The notes under the pieces are model-generated. The model made no database searches and was not told the DNA's origin. It worked only from the letters and a program-made list of their open reading frames with translations. This document shows, piece after piece, positions 1-8,430 of a stretch of 15,549 bases of DNA. Source of the stretch: an uncultured Clostridia bacterium (GTDB lineage Bacteria > Bacillota > Clostridia > TANB77 > CAG-508). A program made the translations under genes and the position numbers. Position 1 is the first letter of the stretch. Each line of letters starts with the position of its first letter. The stretch spans positions 1-15,549 of the forward strand of contig CALXJN010000017.1 in assembly GCA_944388635.1 (NCBI GenBank), in the 5' to 3' direction.

Positions 1-684
1 ATTTAATAGGCTTATTGATACATTTGGAGAAGCTTCAGCAATTCTTCGGCTCAGTCACTTCTTCATCTCTTGCTAATGCTGATGCTGCCCCTGATACAGA
101 CACTATTGCCGGAGAAACCACATCTAATAATGACGGTAATTCAAGTCCTTCTACTAATATTGATGTTGTGGGGCTTGCTGTTTTCAAAGGTGATGTTTTG
201 GTGCGGAGAATTAACTGCAATTGAAACTATTTGCCACTTAATAGTCACAAGTGAACTTGAAGAATGTTTTATAACAATTCCTAGTCCTTTCGACGAAGAT
301 AGTTCTATTGATTTATATATTACTTTAGATAAAGCTACTGAAAATGATGTAAAAATTGTCAATGGTGCTCCATATATTAAAACTAATGTTAAGGTCAATT
401 CAAGGATATTGTCTGCACATAAAAATTCAAATTATTTTGACGAAAATAATTTAGAACTTCTTGAATCCTATGCTAATTCTTACCTAAAGAGTGAACTTGA
501 AAATTATTTTTATAAAACTTCTAAAGAATATAAATCTGACATTGCTTCTCTTGGTAAACATGCTGTAAAATATTTTTCTACTTGGGATGAATGGGTAAAT
601 TATGATTGGCTTAATAGTTATCAAAATGCTTTTTTTGATGTAAATGTAGATGTCGAGGTAACTTCTAGTTATTTGATTTCTTAA
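1..684 (+). CDS. GerAC-like spore germination lipoprotein, C-terminal part, with a +1 frameshift site
   Basis: This is the C-terminal part of a Ger(x)C-type protein, the lipoprotein subunit of GerA-family germinant receptors in the spore inner membrane. Its start lies before the window. The frame begins at position 3 and reads a low-complexity Ser/Asp/Thr stretch, then GLAVFKGD, the motif that opens the GerAC C-terminal domain. At 204 the frame meets CGG and would stop five codons later. Skipping C204 gives LV-GEL, as expected in the family, and the frame then runs unbroken to TAA at 682-684. That stretch carries the helical segment LESYANSYLKSEL and a final beta strand (FDVNVDVEV) typical of GerAC C-termini. 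The signal peptide and lipobox are outside the window. The next gene starts 14 bp downstream, which suggests one operon. Family assignment is by motif memory, without a search. Confidence 0.8.
204..206 (+). other. CGG-A +1 frameshift site in gerAC
   Basis: The preceding codon is GTG; the sequence then reads C-GGA-GAA. In frame 0 this is CGG AGA ... TGA after five more codons. Skipping C204 gives Gly-Glu-Leu and restores the GerAC domain. Confidence 0.85.
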
Positions 685-698
685 GTCTGGAGGATTAT

Positions 699-864
699 AT
701 GGTTATAGTCATTTGTATTTTAAGTATTTATGTGTTTTTTAAGACAGTTGGTTATGCAATTTACGAATATAAAGACAATTCAAATAAATTTGCTCGGTAT
801 TATTTGTATGTTTTTTGCAATTATTTCGCTTATTGCTCCAATTGTTGTAACCATTTGGAGGTAA
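699..864 (+). CDS. Small two-helix membrane protein of the ger operon, with a CGG-T +1 frameshift site
   Basis: ATG at 699 follows a GGAGG Shine-Dalgarno at 689-693, 14 bp after the GerAC-like gene. The first 32 codons encode a hydrophobic helix (about residues 1-19) and a polar loop with YEYKDNSNKFA. Codon 33 is CGG (795-797). Frame 0 then continues as an unlikely Tyr/Cys-rich tail to 905. Skipping C795 gives Gly followed by a clean second helix (IICMFFAIISLIAPIVV) and TAA at 862-864. The product is then a 54-residue two-helix protein. I recall similar tiny hydrophobic proteins in clostridial ger loci, but the function is unknown. The shift is inferred from restored hydrophobicity and a sensible end, not from a strong domain, so it is a little less certain than the others. 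Confidence 0.68.
795..797 (+). other. CGG-T +1 frameshift site in the small ger protein
   Basis: The preceding codon is GCT; the sequence then reads C-GGT-ATT. This is the only site of the nine where the glycine codon is GGT and not GGA. Skipping C795 produces the second transmembrane helix. Confidence 0.68.
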
Positions 865-904
865 ATACAATCATTTTGGATGTATTTAAAATAATTGTAT
901 TATA

Positions 905-942
905 AAAGGTTGTCAGCCTAGATTGACAACCTTTATTTTTTT
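905..942 (+). terminator. Rho-independent terminator after the ger operon
   Basis: An 11-bp perfect stem (905-915 with 924-934) and an 8-nt loop are followed by a run of T on the plus strand (936-942). It lies between two convergent genes. The opposite strand has only a short, interrupted T run after the stem, so it may also act weakly on the coupling ATPase gene ending at 945. Confidence 0.85.
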
Positions 943-944
943 CT

Positions 945-3326
945 CTATTTTTTTCCGTCTCTATGCATATCAAATACTATTGCATCTTCATTATTAAATA
1001 ATATGCTTGAATCAGTTGAGTCAGTTTGAATTGGATCTACATCTTCGCTATCGTCAAATGAATCGAAGTCTACTCTTTTTGGATCAAATCCATGTCTTCT
1101 TTTTGATGTTTTTACACTTTCTCCACTTAGCACTCCACTTTGATATTTAGCAAAATCAAAATGTTTTGATTTATGTGGCTCTTTATATTTAGCTGGCATG
1201 AAATCTAGTTTTGCAATTCCTGTGAATGGTCTTCCTTTATCATCTTTATATTTAAATGCACACCATTTAAATGTAAGTGAGTTTTGAAGTTTAGCTGGCT
1301 CAAACCAATTCTTATATGCCCATTTTACTCCTTTGAAGTCTCCATAAGATACATCTTTTACAGATGAACTTCCTCCTAGGAATTGATTTCCTTTTCCTTC
1401 TGCTTTCATACTCATGTCTTGAGAGTATACCCACATTCTTCTAGCTCCGAATTCATCAACCCAGAATTGTAATTCCTCTGGTGCAATATTTCCTACAACT
1501 ATCTTTGATGTACAGTTTGTAACAATAGTTCTACGTGATGTTTGAGTTACATCTAATTGTTCTAAGTTTTGAGTTGTAATTATTGTTCCTACTTTATATT
1601 TTCTATATAATGTTACAAGTCCTAGTGTTGCATCACATAAGAAATCTGGGAATTCATCTATATATAATAAATGAGGTATTCTTGAATTTTCATTTCCCGG
1701 TCTTTTTAATACTGAACGTTGCATTGAAAGTAAGAAGAACAATCCAAATGCTTTTTGTAGGACTGGTCCTAAATCTCCTCTTCTAGTACAAACTATCGTT
1801 ATTTCTCCATTTGCAAGTAAAGTATCAAAATTTATATTATTTGTTCTATTACATAATATATTTCTTAAGCCTTGTATTCTAAGTAACATATCTAATTGTG
1901 TTATAGCAATATGCACATATTTTTCTGTCTCTTCTCTCATTGCAGAATTTTTATAGAAATATTTTCTAAAATATCCAAGCTGTAATTTTAATTTTTGTGA
2001 TAGTTCTTCATCTTCTTCAACTTTTCTACACATTTCTTCTGCTAAATCAAAATCATTTAACATATCTAGTATATCTTCAAGGTTTGGAAGTAATCCGTCA
2101 TTTAATCTTGGATACATTTCAGCAAGTAATATTGTTAGATTTTCTATCGCTTGTGCTGCTGAATTTTGGAAAAATACTTCATCATCTTCTGGTCTTGAGT
2201 TTGTATATGTTGTTGCAATTATTGATGATATTACTGCTGCAATTTCACTAGGTGCACCATATGAGAATGGATTTATTCCTATTGAACTTGCACTATTTGG
2301 ATCTACAACATTTACCTTTAATCCAAAATTTTGAACAACATTTATCATTCTGTCTGTTGATTCATAATCTGGAGACATGAATGTTATTCCTAAATCTTTA
2401 TATGTAATTTTTGTTCCTTCATTATATATCATTTTACTTAAATATGCTTTATATAATTTTTCTTTTCCTGGTACTGGTTCTAGCATATCTAATTTAAAAT
2501 TTTCATTTAAATATTCATTTGAATATGGTGAATTTAATGTTGCAAGTCCTGTCTTTAATGCTGTAAATCCCATTTCCTTTGAAGCTTCTCTAAAGAAATA
2601 TTTCTTCTCTATATCTCTTGCCATCATTGGCTCTAAAACTAGCGCTGTTTTTCCCATTCCTGAAGAACCACTTATTAGCATTGGATCTGCTCTTCTACTA
2701 TCAAATATTTTTACAGTCTTTCCTGTTTCTTTATCTATTGATATTACGTTTTCAAAGCTATATGCTCCACTTTTCGTAGTTTTCTTTGATAAATCTATTC
2801 CTTTATAATCCCAAATAGATTCTTGCATTAACCTTGAATCTGCAACTCCTGCATAGCACCACCAGAATATTGAGAAAAATGTTGTAATTGGTATATATAT
2901 TGATATTGCTTGAAATGCAGGTTTTATAACCTCTGTAAATTCTGTAACTACCTCAACATAATTTGGTATTGAGAATAAAAACATCCATGCTCCTGCATTT
3001 ATCCATTGTGTTACCATAGATATGGTAATTATATACAATGCTATTGCATAAGCATAAATTATCATTAATTTCATTTTACCTGACTCTGCGTACTTTGAGC
3101 ACCCTGAAAAAAGGAAGGCACACACAGGGCAAGCAAGTGCAAGTGTATATGCTATTGGTCCCCAATATGATACAGAAATACCGGTAAACATCATAAATAG
3201 CATTTCGACAATTCTATCTACTGCTAAATAGATTGTTGCTAATGTAAAGATGTATGTAAAAAAAGTATTTCTATCTGTTTTAAGTATTTTTAGTAATTTG
3301 TCGAGAAATTTCAAAATCCCCACCAC
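945..3326 (-). CDS. VirD4/TraG-like type IV coupling ATPase
   Basis: A 793-residue membrane-anchored ATPase of the VirD4/TraG/TraD type, the family that couples DNA or protein substrates to a type IV secretion channel. Hydrophobic segments fill roughly residues 21-160 (about four helices). Walker A is GSSGMGKT at 220-227. Walker B is LLYIDEF with Asp557-Glu558, followed by a TraM-recognition/TraG C-domain pattern including TTQNLEQL. The C-terminus is charged and ends HRDGKK. The start is weak: GTG at 3326 or 3323, or TTG at 3314, with only a poor G-rich Shine-Dalgarno. It follows the replication-relaxation-family gene, a common pairing in plasmids and integrative elements of Firmicutes. No relaxase, VirB4 or integrase is visible here, so it may be an element remnant or a domesticated pair. 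There is no in-frame CGG. Confidence 0.85.
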   Translation of the reverse strand: MVGILKFLDKLLKILKTDRNTFFTYIFTLATIYLAVDRIVEMLFMMFTGISVSYWGPIAYTLALACPVCAFLFSGCSKYAESGKMKLMIIYAYAIALYIITISMVTQWINAGAWMFLFSIPNYVEVVTEFTEVIKPAFQAISIYIPITTFFSIFWWCYAGVADSRLMQESIWDYKGIDLSKKTTKSGAYSFENVISIDKETGKTVKIFDSRRADPMLISGSSGMGKTALVLEPMMARDIEKKYFFREASKEMGFTALKTGLATLNSPYSNEYLNENFKLDMLEPVPGKEKLYKAYLSKMIYNEGTKITYKDLGITFMSPDYESTDRMINVVQNFGLKVNVVDPNSASSIGINPFSYGAPSEIAAVISSIIATTYTNSRPEDDEVFFQNSAAQAIENLTILLAEMYPRLNDGLLPNLEDILDMLNDFDLAEEMCRKVEEDEELSQKLKLQLGYFRKYFYKNSAMREETEKYVHIAITQLDMLLRIQGLRNILCNRTNNINFDTLLANGEITIVCTRRGDLGPVLQKAFGLFFLLSMQRSVLKRPGNENSRIPHLLYIDEFPDFLCDATLGLVTLYRKYKVGTIITTQNLEQLDVTQTSRRTIVTNCTSKIVVGNIAPEELQFWVDEFGARRMWVYSQDMSMKAEGKGNQFLGGSSSVKDVSYGDFKGVKWAYKNWFEPAKLQNSLTFKWCAFKYKDDKGRPFTGIAKLDFMPAKYKEPHKSKHFDFAKYQSGVLSGESVKTSKRRHGFDPKRVDFDSFDDSEDVDPIQTDSTDSSILFNNEDAIVFDMHRDGKK

Positions 3327-3389
3327 TTTCTATTTTTTATATTACTACTTAATTCTAATTTCACATATATATTATGACATAATTCTAGC

Positions 3390-3416
3390 AAAAAAGCAAG
3401 CCCTTTTAGGCTTACT
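3390..3416 (-). terminator. Hairpin terminator or attenuator between the two element genes
   Basis: On the minus strand an 8-bp stem (3416-3409 with 3402-3395, one G-T pair) is followed by six T residues. It lies downstream of the gene ending at 3453 and 64 bp before the ATPase start, so it could attenuate or separate the two genes. No strong promoter is visible in the remaining gap. Confidence 0.7.
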
Positions 3417-3452
3417 TTTTTTCGTTTTGGTCATTTTAAGACTTACAAAATT

Positions 3453-4391
3453 TTATTCTAATAGCTTAAGCTCTAAATTTTCTACTTTATATTTATTTGT
3501 CTCACTATCTAGTTTGAATTCTAATAAGCTGTTTATAAGATTTTCTTTGATTTGTCTTAAATCAGTTGTAAAATATAAATTCATTTTAGATATTTCTAAT
3601 TTATTTGTTACTATTTCTTTAAACATCTCTGCCGTATGTCTTTCATCCTCTCCGACAAGTATCAATTGTGGAGGCGTAATAAATCCTGAATCCATAGTTA
3701 TAAAATTATCATAAAAGTCTTTATATAATTTCATTTTATCTACTAATTTCTTTTGCCATTCTTCTTCTCTTCTTACAACTTCAAATACAAATATTATAGA
3801 TTTTCCGTTTTTTGTAAGTTTTATAGAGCCTCCTGATGGTTTAAATATCTTTCCAGAACTTTTTGCAGTTAATGTAGGCTTTACAACATAACTATCAAAT
3901 GCTTTAACCTTGTTCATATATGCAATTATTATTTGGTTTCCTGCGAGCCTTTTCTTTATCATTGCAGTTGGCTTTACATTATCTGATTGTTGCCATTTAC
4001 AGTCTATTCCTCTTGATGTTAAAAGATATTTGCCCATTTTTTCTAGGCAGTAAATTCTATATATTCCTTTTCCGTCTTCTGATGTAAAATAATATCTAGT
4101 TAATATTTTTGACTTTATTAGCTGTTCTAGCTTATTATTTAGTTTATCTTGTGACTTATATTCTATTCCTTTATAGTCAAGCATTTGGCATATTTGTCTT
4201 GAAGTCATAAATTCAAATTCATTTATAAGTTCAATAATTGCAAAATGTAAATCATTGATATGTCCTAAATTTATCTTATGAACAATTTGGTTCATAGATA
4301 CATATCCGTCTTTCCCGTCAAATGTTTTTATTTCTCCCTTTCTTAGTGCAAATGGCGATTTTTCAGCTTCAATTTGATTATCTTCGACCAT
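3453..4391 (-). CDS. Replication-relaxation family protein
   Basis: A 312-residue soluble protein matching the replication-relaxation family (Pfam Replic_Relax) in plan. An N-terminal winged-helix-like region (about 45-125, with the motif MTSRQICQMLDYKG) contains 'RYYFTSEDGKGIYRIYCL'-type strands. An alpha/beta portion follows, with IFVFEVVRREE and LILVGEDE. Members are found on plasmids and conjugative elements, often beside a VirD4-like ATPase as here; their biochemical role is poorly defined. ATG at 4391 has a clear AGGAGG seven bases upstream. The Shine-Dalgarno overlaps the stop region of the S1 gene (14-bp gap), which suggests translational coupling. There is no in-frame CGG. The family call rests on recognition of the sequence pattern. 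Confidence 0.72.
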   Translation of the reverse strand: MVEDNQIEAEKSPFALRKGEIKTFDGKDGYVSMNQIVHKINLGHINDLHFAIIELINEFEFMTSRQICQMLDYKGIEYKSQDKLNNKLEQLIKSKILTRYYFTSEDGKGIYRIYCLEKMGKYLLTSRGIDCKWQQSDNVKPTAMIKKRLAGNQIIIAYMNKVKAFDSYVVKPTLTAKSSGKIFKPSGGSIKLTKNGKSIIFVFEVVRREEEWQKKLVDKMKLYKDFYDNFITMDSGFITPPQLILVGEDERHTAEMFKEIVTNKLEISKMNLYFTTDLRQIKENLINSLLEFKLDSETNKYKVENLELKLLE

Positions 4392-4405
4392 ATTTACTCC
4401 TCCTT

Positions 4406-4898
4406 TTACTCTCCATATATTAGAAGTTTTACTTTTTTCTTTTCTGGAATGATTTTCTTAATATATACATTTACACTTTGCCCGTAAGATATATTGTCTT
4501 TATACTCTGCAAGTCCAACAAGATTAGGCTTCAATTCTATAAATATTCCATTTTTGGATTTTTCTATCTCTCTTGCAATTCCTTTTACCACTGTTCCTTG
4601 TTTGAATTCTTTTATGTTGTCATCCCAAGTTCCAAGTAATTCTTTATATGAAAAAGATATTCTGTTTTTTTCTTCATCAATTTCTTTAATTATTACATCA
4701 ATATTTTGTCCTATTTCGAATCTTTCATAAGGTGTTTTTATTCTTGATACTGATATATCTTCAATATATAAAAGTCCACTTATTCCGATTTTCAATTTCT
4801 ATAAATGCTCCATATGGCTTTATTTGTCTAACTTTTCCTTTTACTATCATTCCTTTGCATAAATTACTATCAGATATATTAAATTTTTGATATTTCAT
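4406..4898 (-). CDS. S1-domain RNA-binding protein with a CGG-A +1 frameshift site
   Basis: The gene encodes a 163-residue protein with two S1 (OB-fold) RNA-binding domains. Domain 1 spans about residues 13-85 (KGMIVKGKVRQIKPYGAFIEI ..., then GISGLLYIEDIS). Domain 2 spans about 97-160 (GTVVKGIAREIEKSKNGIFIEL ...). Frame 0 from the start reaches CGG at codon 38 (4787-4785) and stops eight codons later. Skipping the C gives ENGISGLL, the conserved S1 turn, in one continuous frame to the stop. ATG at 4898 lies seven bases from AGGAG; the adjacent ATG at 4901 is only four bases away, so 4898 is preferred. A start inside domain 1 after the break would remove the first strands and has no good ribosome-binding site. 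It is the first gene of the operon leading to the VirD4-like ATPase. Confidence 0.83.
4785..4787 (-). other. CGG-A +1 frameshift site in the S1-domain gene
   Basis: The preceding codon is AAT; the minus strand then reads C-GGA-ATA. Skipping the base at 4787 rejoins the two halves of the first S1 domain at a conserved Gly. Confidence 0.88.
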
Positions 4899-4930
4899 CA
4901 TATATCTCCTTTTATCTTTTGTACGATTAT

Positions 4931-4960
4931 ATTATACTACATTATTTACTTCTTTTGCAA
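4931..4960 (-). promoter_or_regulatory. Probable sigma-A promoter for the S1/replication-relaxation/VirD4 operon
   Basis: TTGCAA (4960-4955) and TATAAT (4936-4931) are separated by 18 bp, about 30 bp before the start at 4898. The -35 lies inside the last codons of rluB. Confidence 0.6.
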
Positions 4961-5681
4961 ATTATTTAGTAGGCTTTTTACTTCGTTATCATTTAAATAT
5001 CTCCATTCACCTATTTTTAAGGATTTTACAGAAATATTTCCTATTTTAGTTCTATGCAAAGCTTTTACCTTTTTCCCTATTGCTTCACACATTTTTCTGA
5101 CTTCTCTATTTTTACCTTCATGTATAGTTATTTCAAGTCTTGATATATTTTTTTCTTTATCTATTTTTAAAATTTTTACAATTGCAGGTTTACTTATATA
5201 ATCATCTATTTCAACACCATTTTCTAATTGTTCTATATCTTCTTTTGATACTTCTCCGCCTAATGTTACTGTATATGTTTTTGTTATCTCGTGCTTTGGA
5301 TGTGTTACTTTATATACAAAATCTCCGGTCATCTGTTAAAATTAATGCCCCTGATGTATACATATCAAGTCTTCCGACTGGTACAATTCTCTTTGTAACT
5401 TTAACTAAATCTAATACGGTATCTCTTTTAAATTGGTCCTTAACTGTTGTTACATAGCCTATTGGCTTATTCAGTAAAATATAGACATGATTATCAGTTT
5501 GCATTTTTACTTCTTTATCTTTAAATAACACAATATCTTTTTCTGGATTTACCTTTGTTCCAAGTTCTGTTATAACTTTTCCATTTACTTTAACAAGCCC
5601 ATTTTGTATATATTCCTCACATTTTCGTCTTGAAGCAATCCCAGAAGATGCTAAATATTTTTGAAGCCTTATCTCTTCCAT
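4946..5681 (-). CDS. rluB: RluB/RsuA-family pseudouridine synthase with a CGG-A +1 frameshift site
   Basis: The gene encodes a 244-residue 23S rRNA pseudouridine synthase of the RsuA/RluB/RluE/RluF family. An N-terminal S4 domain (RLQKYLASSGIASRRKCEEYI, residues 5-25) is followed by the catalytic motif GRLDMYTSG with Asp106. LNKPIGYV lies near 70, and the C-terminal motif EGKNREVRKMCEAIG is typical of the family. Frame 0 meets CGG at codon 119 and stops four codons later. Skipping the C turns DDR into the conserved LTDDGDF and the frame runs on to 4946. ATG at 5681 lies 2 bp after the rluD stop; its Shine-Dalgarno (GGAGAA) is in the end of rluD. RluB modifies U2605 (E. coli numbering), but the subfamily is assigned by resemblance only. 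Confidence 0.88.
5325..5327 (-). other. CGG-A +1 frameshift site in rluB
   Basis: The preceding codon is GAC; the minus strand then reads C-GGA-GAT. Skipping one C (5327, or equivalently 5328) yields DDGDF, a strongly conserved stretch of the RsuA/RluB family. Confidence 0.92.
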
Positions 5682-5683
5682 TT

Positions 5684-6604
5684 TTAATTTTCTCCTTCTA
5701 AAGTATCTAAAACTTTCTTAAAATAACTTGGAATAGGTGCTTCTATCTCCATTTTTTCCTTTGTTCTTGGATGAATAAACTCAATTTTCTTTGCATGTAG
5801 CATTTGTCCTTCTATTCCGAATGGATTTTTTCCATTAGAATAAACCATATCTCCAACTACAGGATAGCCTATTTCAGCCATATGTACTCTTATTTGATGT
5901 GTCCTTCCTGTATCTATTTTTACCTCTAGTAAAGTAAACCCATTATATCTTTTTAAGACTTTAAAATGTGTTATAGCTTCTTTTCCGCTTCCTAGTCACA
6001 GCCATTTTCTTTCTATCTTTTTCAGACCTTCCGAATTGGCATATCTATACTTGCCTCATTTTCTTTAACATTTCCGCGAACTAACGCTATATATGTCTTT
6101 TTTACAGTTCTATTTTTTATTTGATTACTTATATCTATATGTGCATTATCATTTTTTGCAACTATAATAACTCCGCTTGTATCTTTATCAAGCCTATGTA
6201 CAATACCCGGTCTAATTTCTCCACCTATTCCAGATAAAGTATCCCTGCAGATGTTCATTATAGCATTAACTAAAGTCCCGTCTGGATTGCCATTTGCCGG
6301 ATGTACAACCATTCCTTTAGGTTTATTAACTACAATTATGTCTTTATCTTCATAAAGTATATCTAATGGAATATCTTGTGCTTTAAGTGAAATTTCCTTT
6401 GCTTCTGGCTTATTTATATATACTCTATCTCCGGATATTCACTTTATATGAGGCTTTTTCATTTTTATCATTTACTAATATATTTTTTTCGTCAATTAAT
6501 CTCTGTACTGTAGCTCTAGATATCTTATTATCCAAAGCTACAATACATTTGTCGAGTCTTATTCCTTTTAAGCTTTCGTCTATGATATATTCATTATTCT
6601 TCAT
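5684..6604 (-). CDS. rluD: RluD/RluA-family pseudouridine synthase with three CGG-A +1 frameshift sites
   Basis: Read with three one-base skips, this is a normal 305-residue RluD-type 23S rRNA pseudouridine synthase. An N-terminal S4 domain (RLDKCIVAL, residues 17-25) is followed by VVNKPKGMVVHP near 97. The catalytic motif HRLDKDTSG carries Asp139. PIGRSEKDRKKM is near 190 and TGRTHQIRVHMA near 230. Without skipping, the gene falls into four fragments: stops follow CGG at codon 58 (one sense codon later), Gly191 (two later) and Gly206 (seven later). Each skip restores strongly conserved family sequence, and no other lesion is present. ATG at 6604 overlaps the end of the membrane protein gene by 11 bp, and rluB follows after 2 bp. 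Three identical breaks are hard to explain as random decay. Confidence 0.9.
5985..5987 (-). other. CGG-A +1 frameshift site 3 in rluD
   Basis: The preceding codon is AAG; the minus strand then reads C-GGA-AAA. Skipping base 5987 gives TRKGKEAITHF, typical of the RluD region after PIGR. Confidence 0.9.
6031..6033 (-). other. CGG-A +1 frameshift site 2 in rluD
   Basis: The preceding codon is ATT; the minus strand then reads C-GGA-AGG. Skipping base 6033 gives the family motif MPIGR. Unskipped, TGA follows after two codons. Confidence 0.93.
6431..6433 (-). other. CGG-A +1 frameshift site 1 in rluD
   Basis: The preceding codon is ATC; the minus strand then reads C-GGA-GAT. Skipping one C (6433 or 6434) gives VNIGDRVYI at the end of the S4 domain. 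Unskipped, TAG follows after one codon. Confidence 0.92.
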
Positions 6605-8262
6605 TATCTGTATTTACATTTAACCTTTCAAATATTACAAAATAGTCATCTTCATATATTTTATCATAATTTTCGTCTTTTGATAATAGCATTGCTAATT
6701 TAGAATTCTCATAAGACATTACATGAGTTATTCCATATTTGTCAAATCCGTCTTCGTAATAAGAGCCTATTCCCGATATGCTTAAATAATCACTGAAAAT
6801 ATTGCAACCCTCATTAAATTCTGGTGAATATAAGTCTGCACGTGAATCTATAAATACAGGTATTCCTCTATATAATAAATAGCTTCCATAATTATAATCA
6901 TTGAATAATCTCATAGTGTTTAAATCTATATTTCCCTTTTCTGCTTCTTCTAGGATATAATTTGCTGCATCTACTGGATATGAGGCTGAACTAATATATG
7001 GATCATCTATTTTTTTAACATACATCATATATGAGCATATAACTACAAGTAATATAGTTACAATTTTTCCTTTCCATGTTACCATTAGTTTGGTAAATTC
7101 ATCAATTCCTTCTTTATCATATTTATTAACGAAACTACAAACTAGCGCTGTAAAAGAAATTCCTCCTATTGTTACAAGCATTGAAAATTGTCTTCTGCTC
7201 ATGAACGTTAAAAGTAGTAGTCCTCCTATCATACACATATCTTTTATTGAAGCTTTTGTATCTGTGAATACTAATAAAATAATAAGCATTACTATAACTG
7301 TCATTGCTCCCATGTTATTTACAAGTGTAAGTGGTAAGTGCTCTGATATGTTTTGTGTTGTGTTTCCTGACATTAGTTTAAATATATGTGTATATGGTTC
7401 ATCTCCAATAGGTGTTAAAAGTCCCATTAAGAAGCATAGTATGCAAATTAAGATAAGCCATTTTGCTCCCTTTCTTCTTACTAGCTTTATTCTATATGGA
7501 TTTTCTTCTCTTTTTTGTAGTTTTTCTTTAAATCTGTTATATCTACCTTCTATTTGTTCCAATTTTGCTTGAAGTTCTGCAAGTTTTTCTTCTTTACCTT
7601 GCTTTCCTGCTAATTTATTTATTTTATATTTTATATCATATAGCTTAAATCTATATACTAAGTGTGAATCTCTTAATAAAATTACCATGTATTCTGCAAT
7701 ATATGGCATCAATAGTATGAAGAAGAAATAGAATACTGCTGCATGTAAATTTGCAATTAATAATGCAATTAGCATTAATCCTATTACATATCTTTTCTTC
7801 TTTGTATCTAAGAAACATTCTATAAATAAGATTTCTAACACAAATAATATAAATGTTACAAGCTGTGCACGCGCTGCAATATAATCTTGCATTAAAAACA
7901 TTACTCCCATTGTAATTACAAATGAGAATAATGGCTTTTTATTTACTTTGTTGTTAGTTATATACAATACAACTCCTAAAATACAGCTTAATATAACTGT
8001 AGATAAATATATTCCTGTCATTCCTCCGTACTGAATATATTAGATAAATGCATGTATCGTATAGCCAATGTGGGTATGTATATTTTAAATCTGTCCATGC
8101 AAATGGATCTTCTCTATCTAGTCCATTTTCTATAATATGTTCTCCTATACTTATTGTATAATATGTATCATTTTGTAAAGTTTTTGGTGCAAGTACTGCT
8201 GAAAAAACAATAATACAAATTATTGCAAGTATATGAAATTTTGCCAATGTTTTTTTGTCCAT
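6594..8262 (-). CDS. Large polytopic membrane protein of unknown function, with a CGG-A +1 frameshift site
   Basis: A 555-residue protein with about a dozen hydrophobic helices. A charged, coiled cytoplasmic stretch lies in the middle (KLAGKQGKEEKLAELQAKLE). The C-terminal soluble segment has FNDYNYGSYLLYRGIPVFID. The layout (N-terminal helix, acidic first loop with ND..YT.S.GE.I, many helices, C-terminal soluble end) recalls GT-C-like membrane proteins, but I do not recognise a specific family and assign no activity. Frame 0 meets CGG at codon 79; skipping the C gives YSVGGMTGIYLS and joins both parts. ATG at 8262 has GAGGG upstream. An upstream ATG at 8328 in the same frame is rejected because it would place the promoter inside the gene. 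The gene's end overlaps rluD by 11 bp. Confidence 0.78.
8026..8028 (-). other. CGG-A +1 frameshift site in the membrane protein gene
   Basis: The preceding codon is GTA; the minus strand then reads C-GGA-GGA. Skipping base 8028 joins an N-terminal part (helix 1 and loop) to a 475-codon frame without a loss of register or an extra residue. Confidence 0.82.
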
Positions 8263-8299
8263 TTTTGCTTTCCCTCTTTCTTTATATTTATACAAAAGT

Positions 8300-8328
8300 A
8301 TTATACATAAAAAAATAAAAAAGGACAA
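8300..8328 (-). promoter_or_regulatory. Sigma-A promoter for the membrane protein-rluD-rluB operon
   Basis: TTGTCC (8328-8323) and a perfect TATAAT (8305-8300) are separated by 17 bp, about 38 bp before the ATG at 8262. The 168-bp gap after the permease gene supports a separate transcription unit. Confidence 0.72.
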
Positions 8329-8430
8329 GAGTTTTATAGGAATTACACTATTTTTTTGATTTAATTTGTATTACCATTTGTTTTTCATTCCTTTCTTCTC
8401 TTTCAGATTTTACCATTAATAATATGTCTC

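Noticed and set aside
70..684. A separate plus-strand gene beginning at 70
   Set aside because: Its first 45 codons are an out-of-frame shadow; only the part after 204 matches GerAC, and it continues the upstream frame after the skipped C.
2377..2808. Plus-strand ORFs opposite the coupling ATPase, and similar ones at 3250-3714, 7090-7572, 10534-11148 and 13115-13669
   Set aside because: They lie antisense to well-supported genes, lack ribosome-binding sites and have hydrophobic compositions typical of reversed coding strands.
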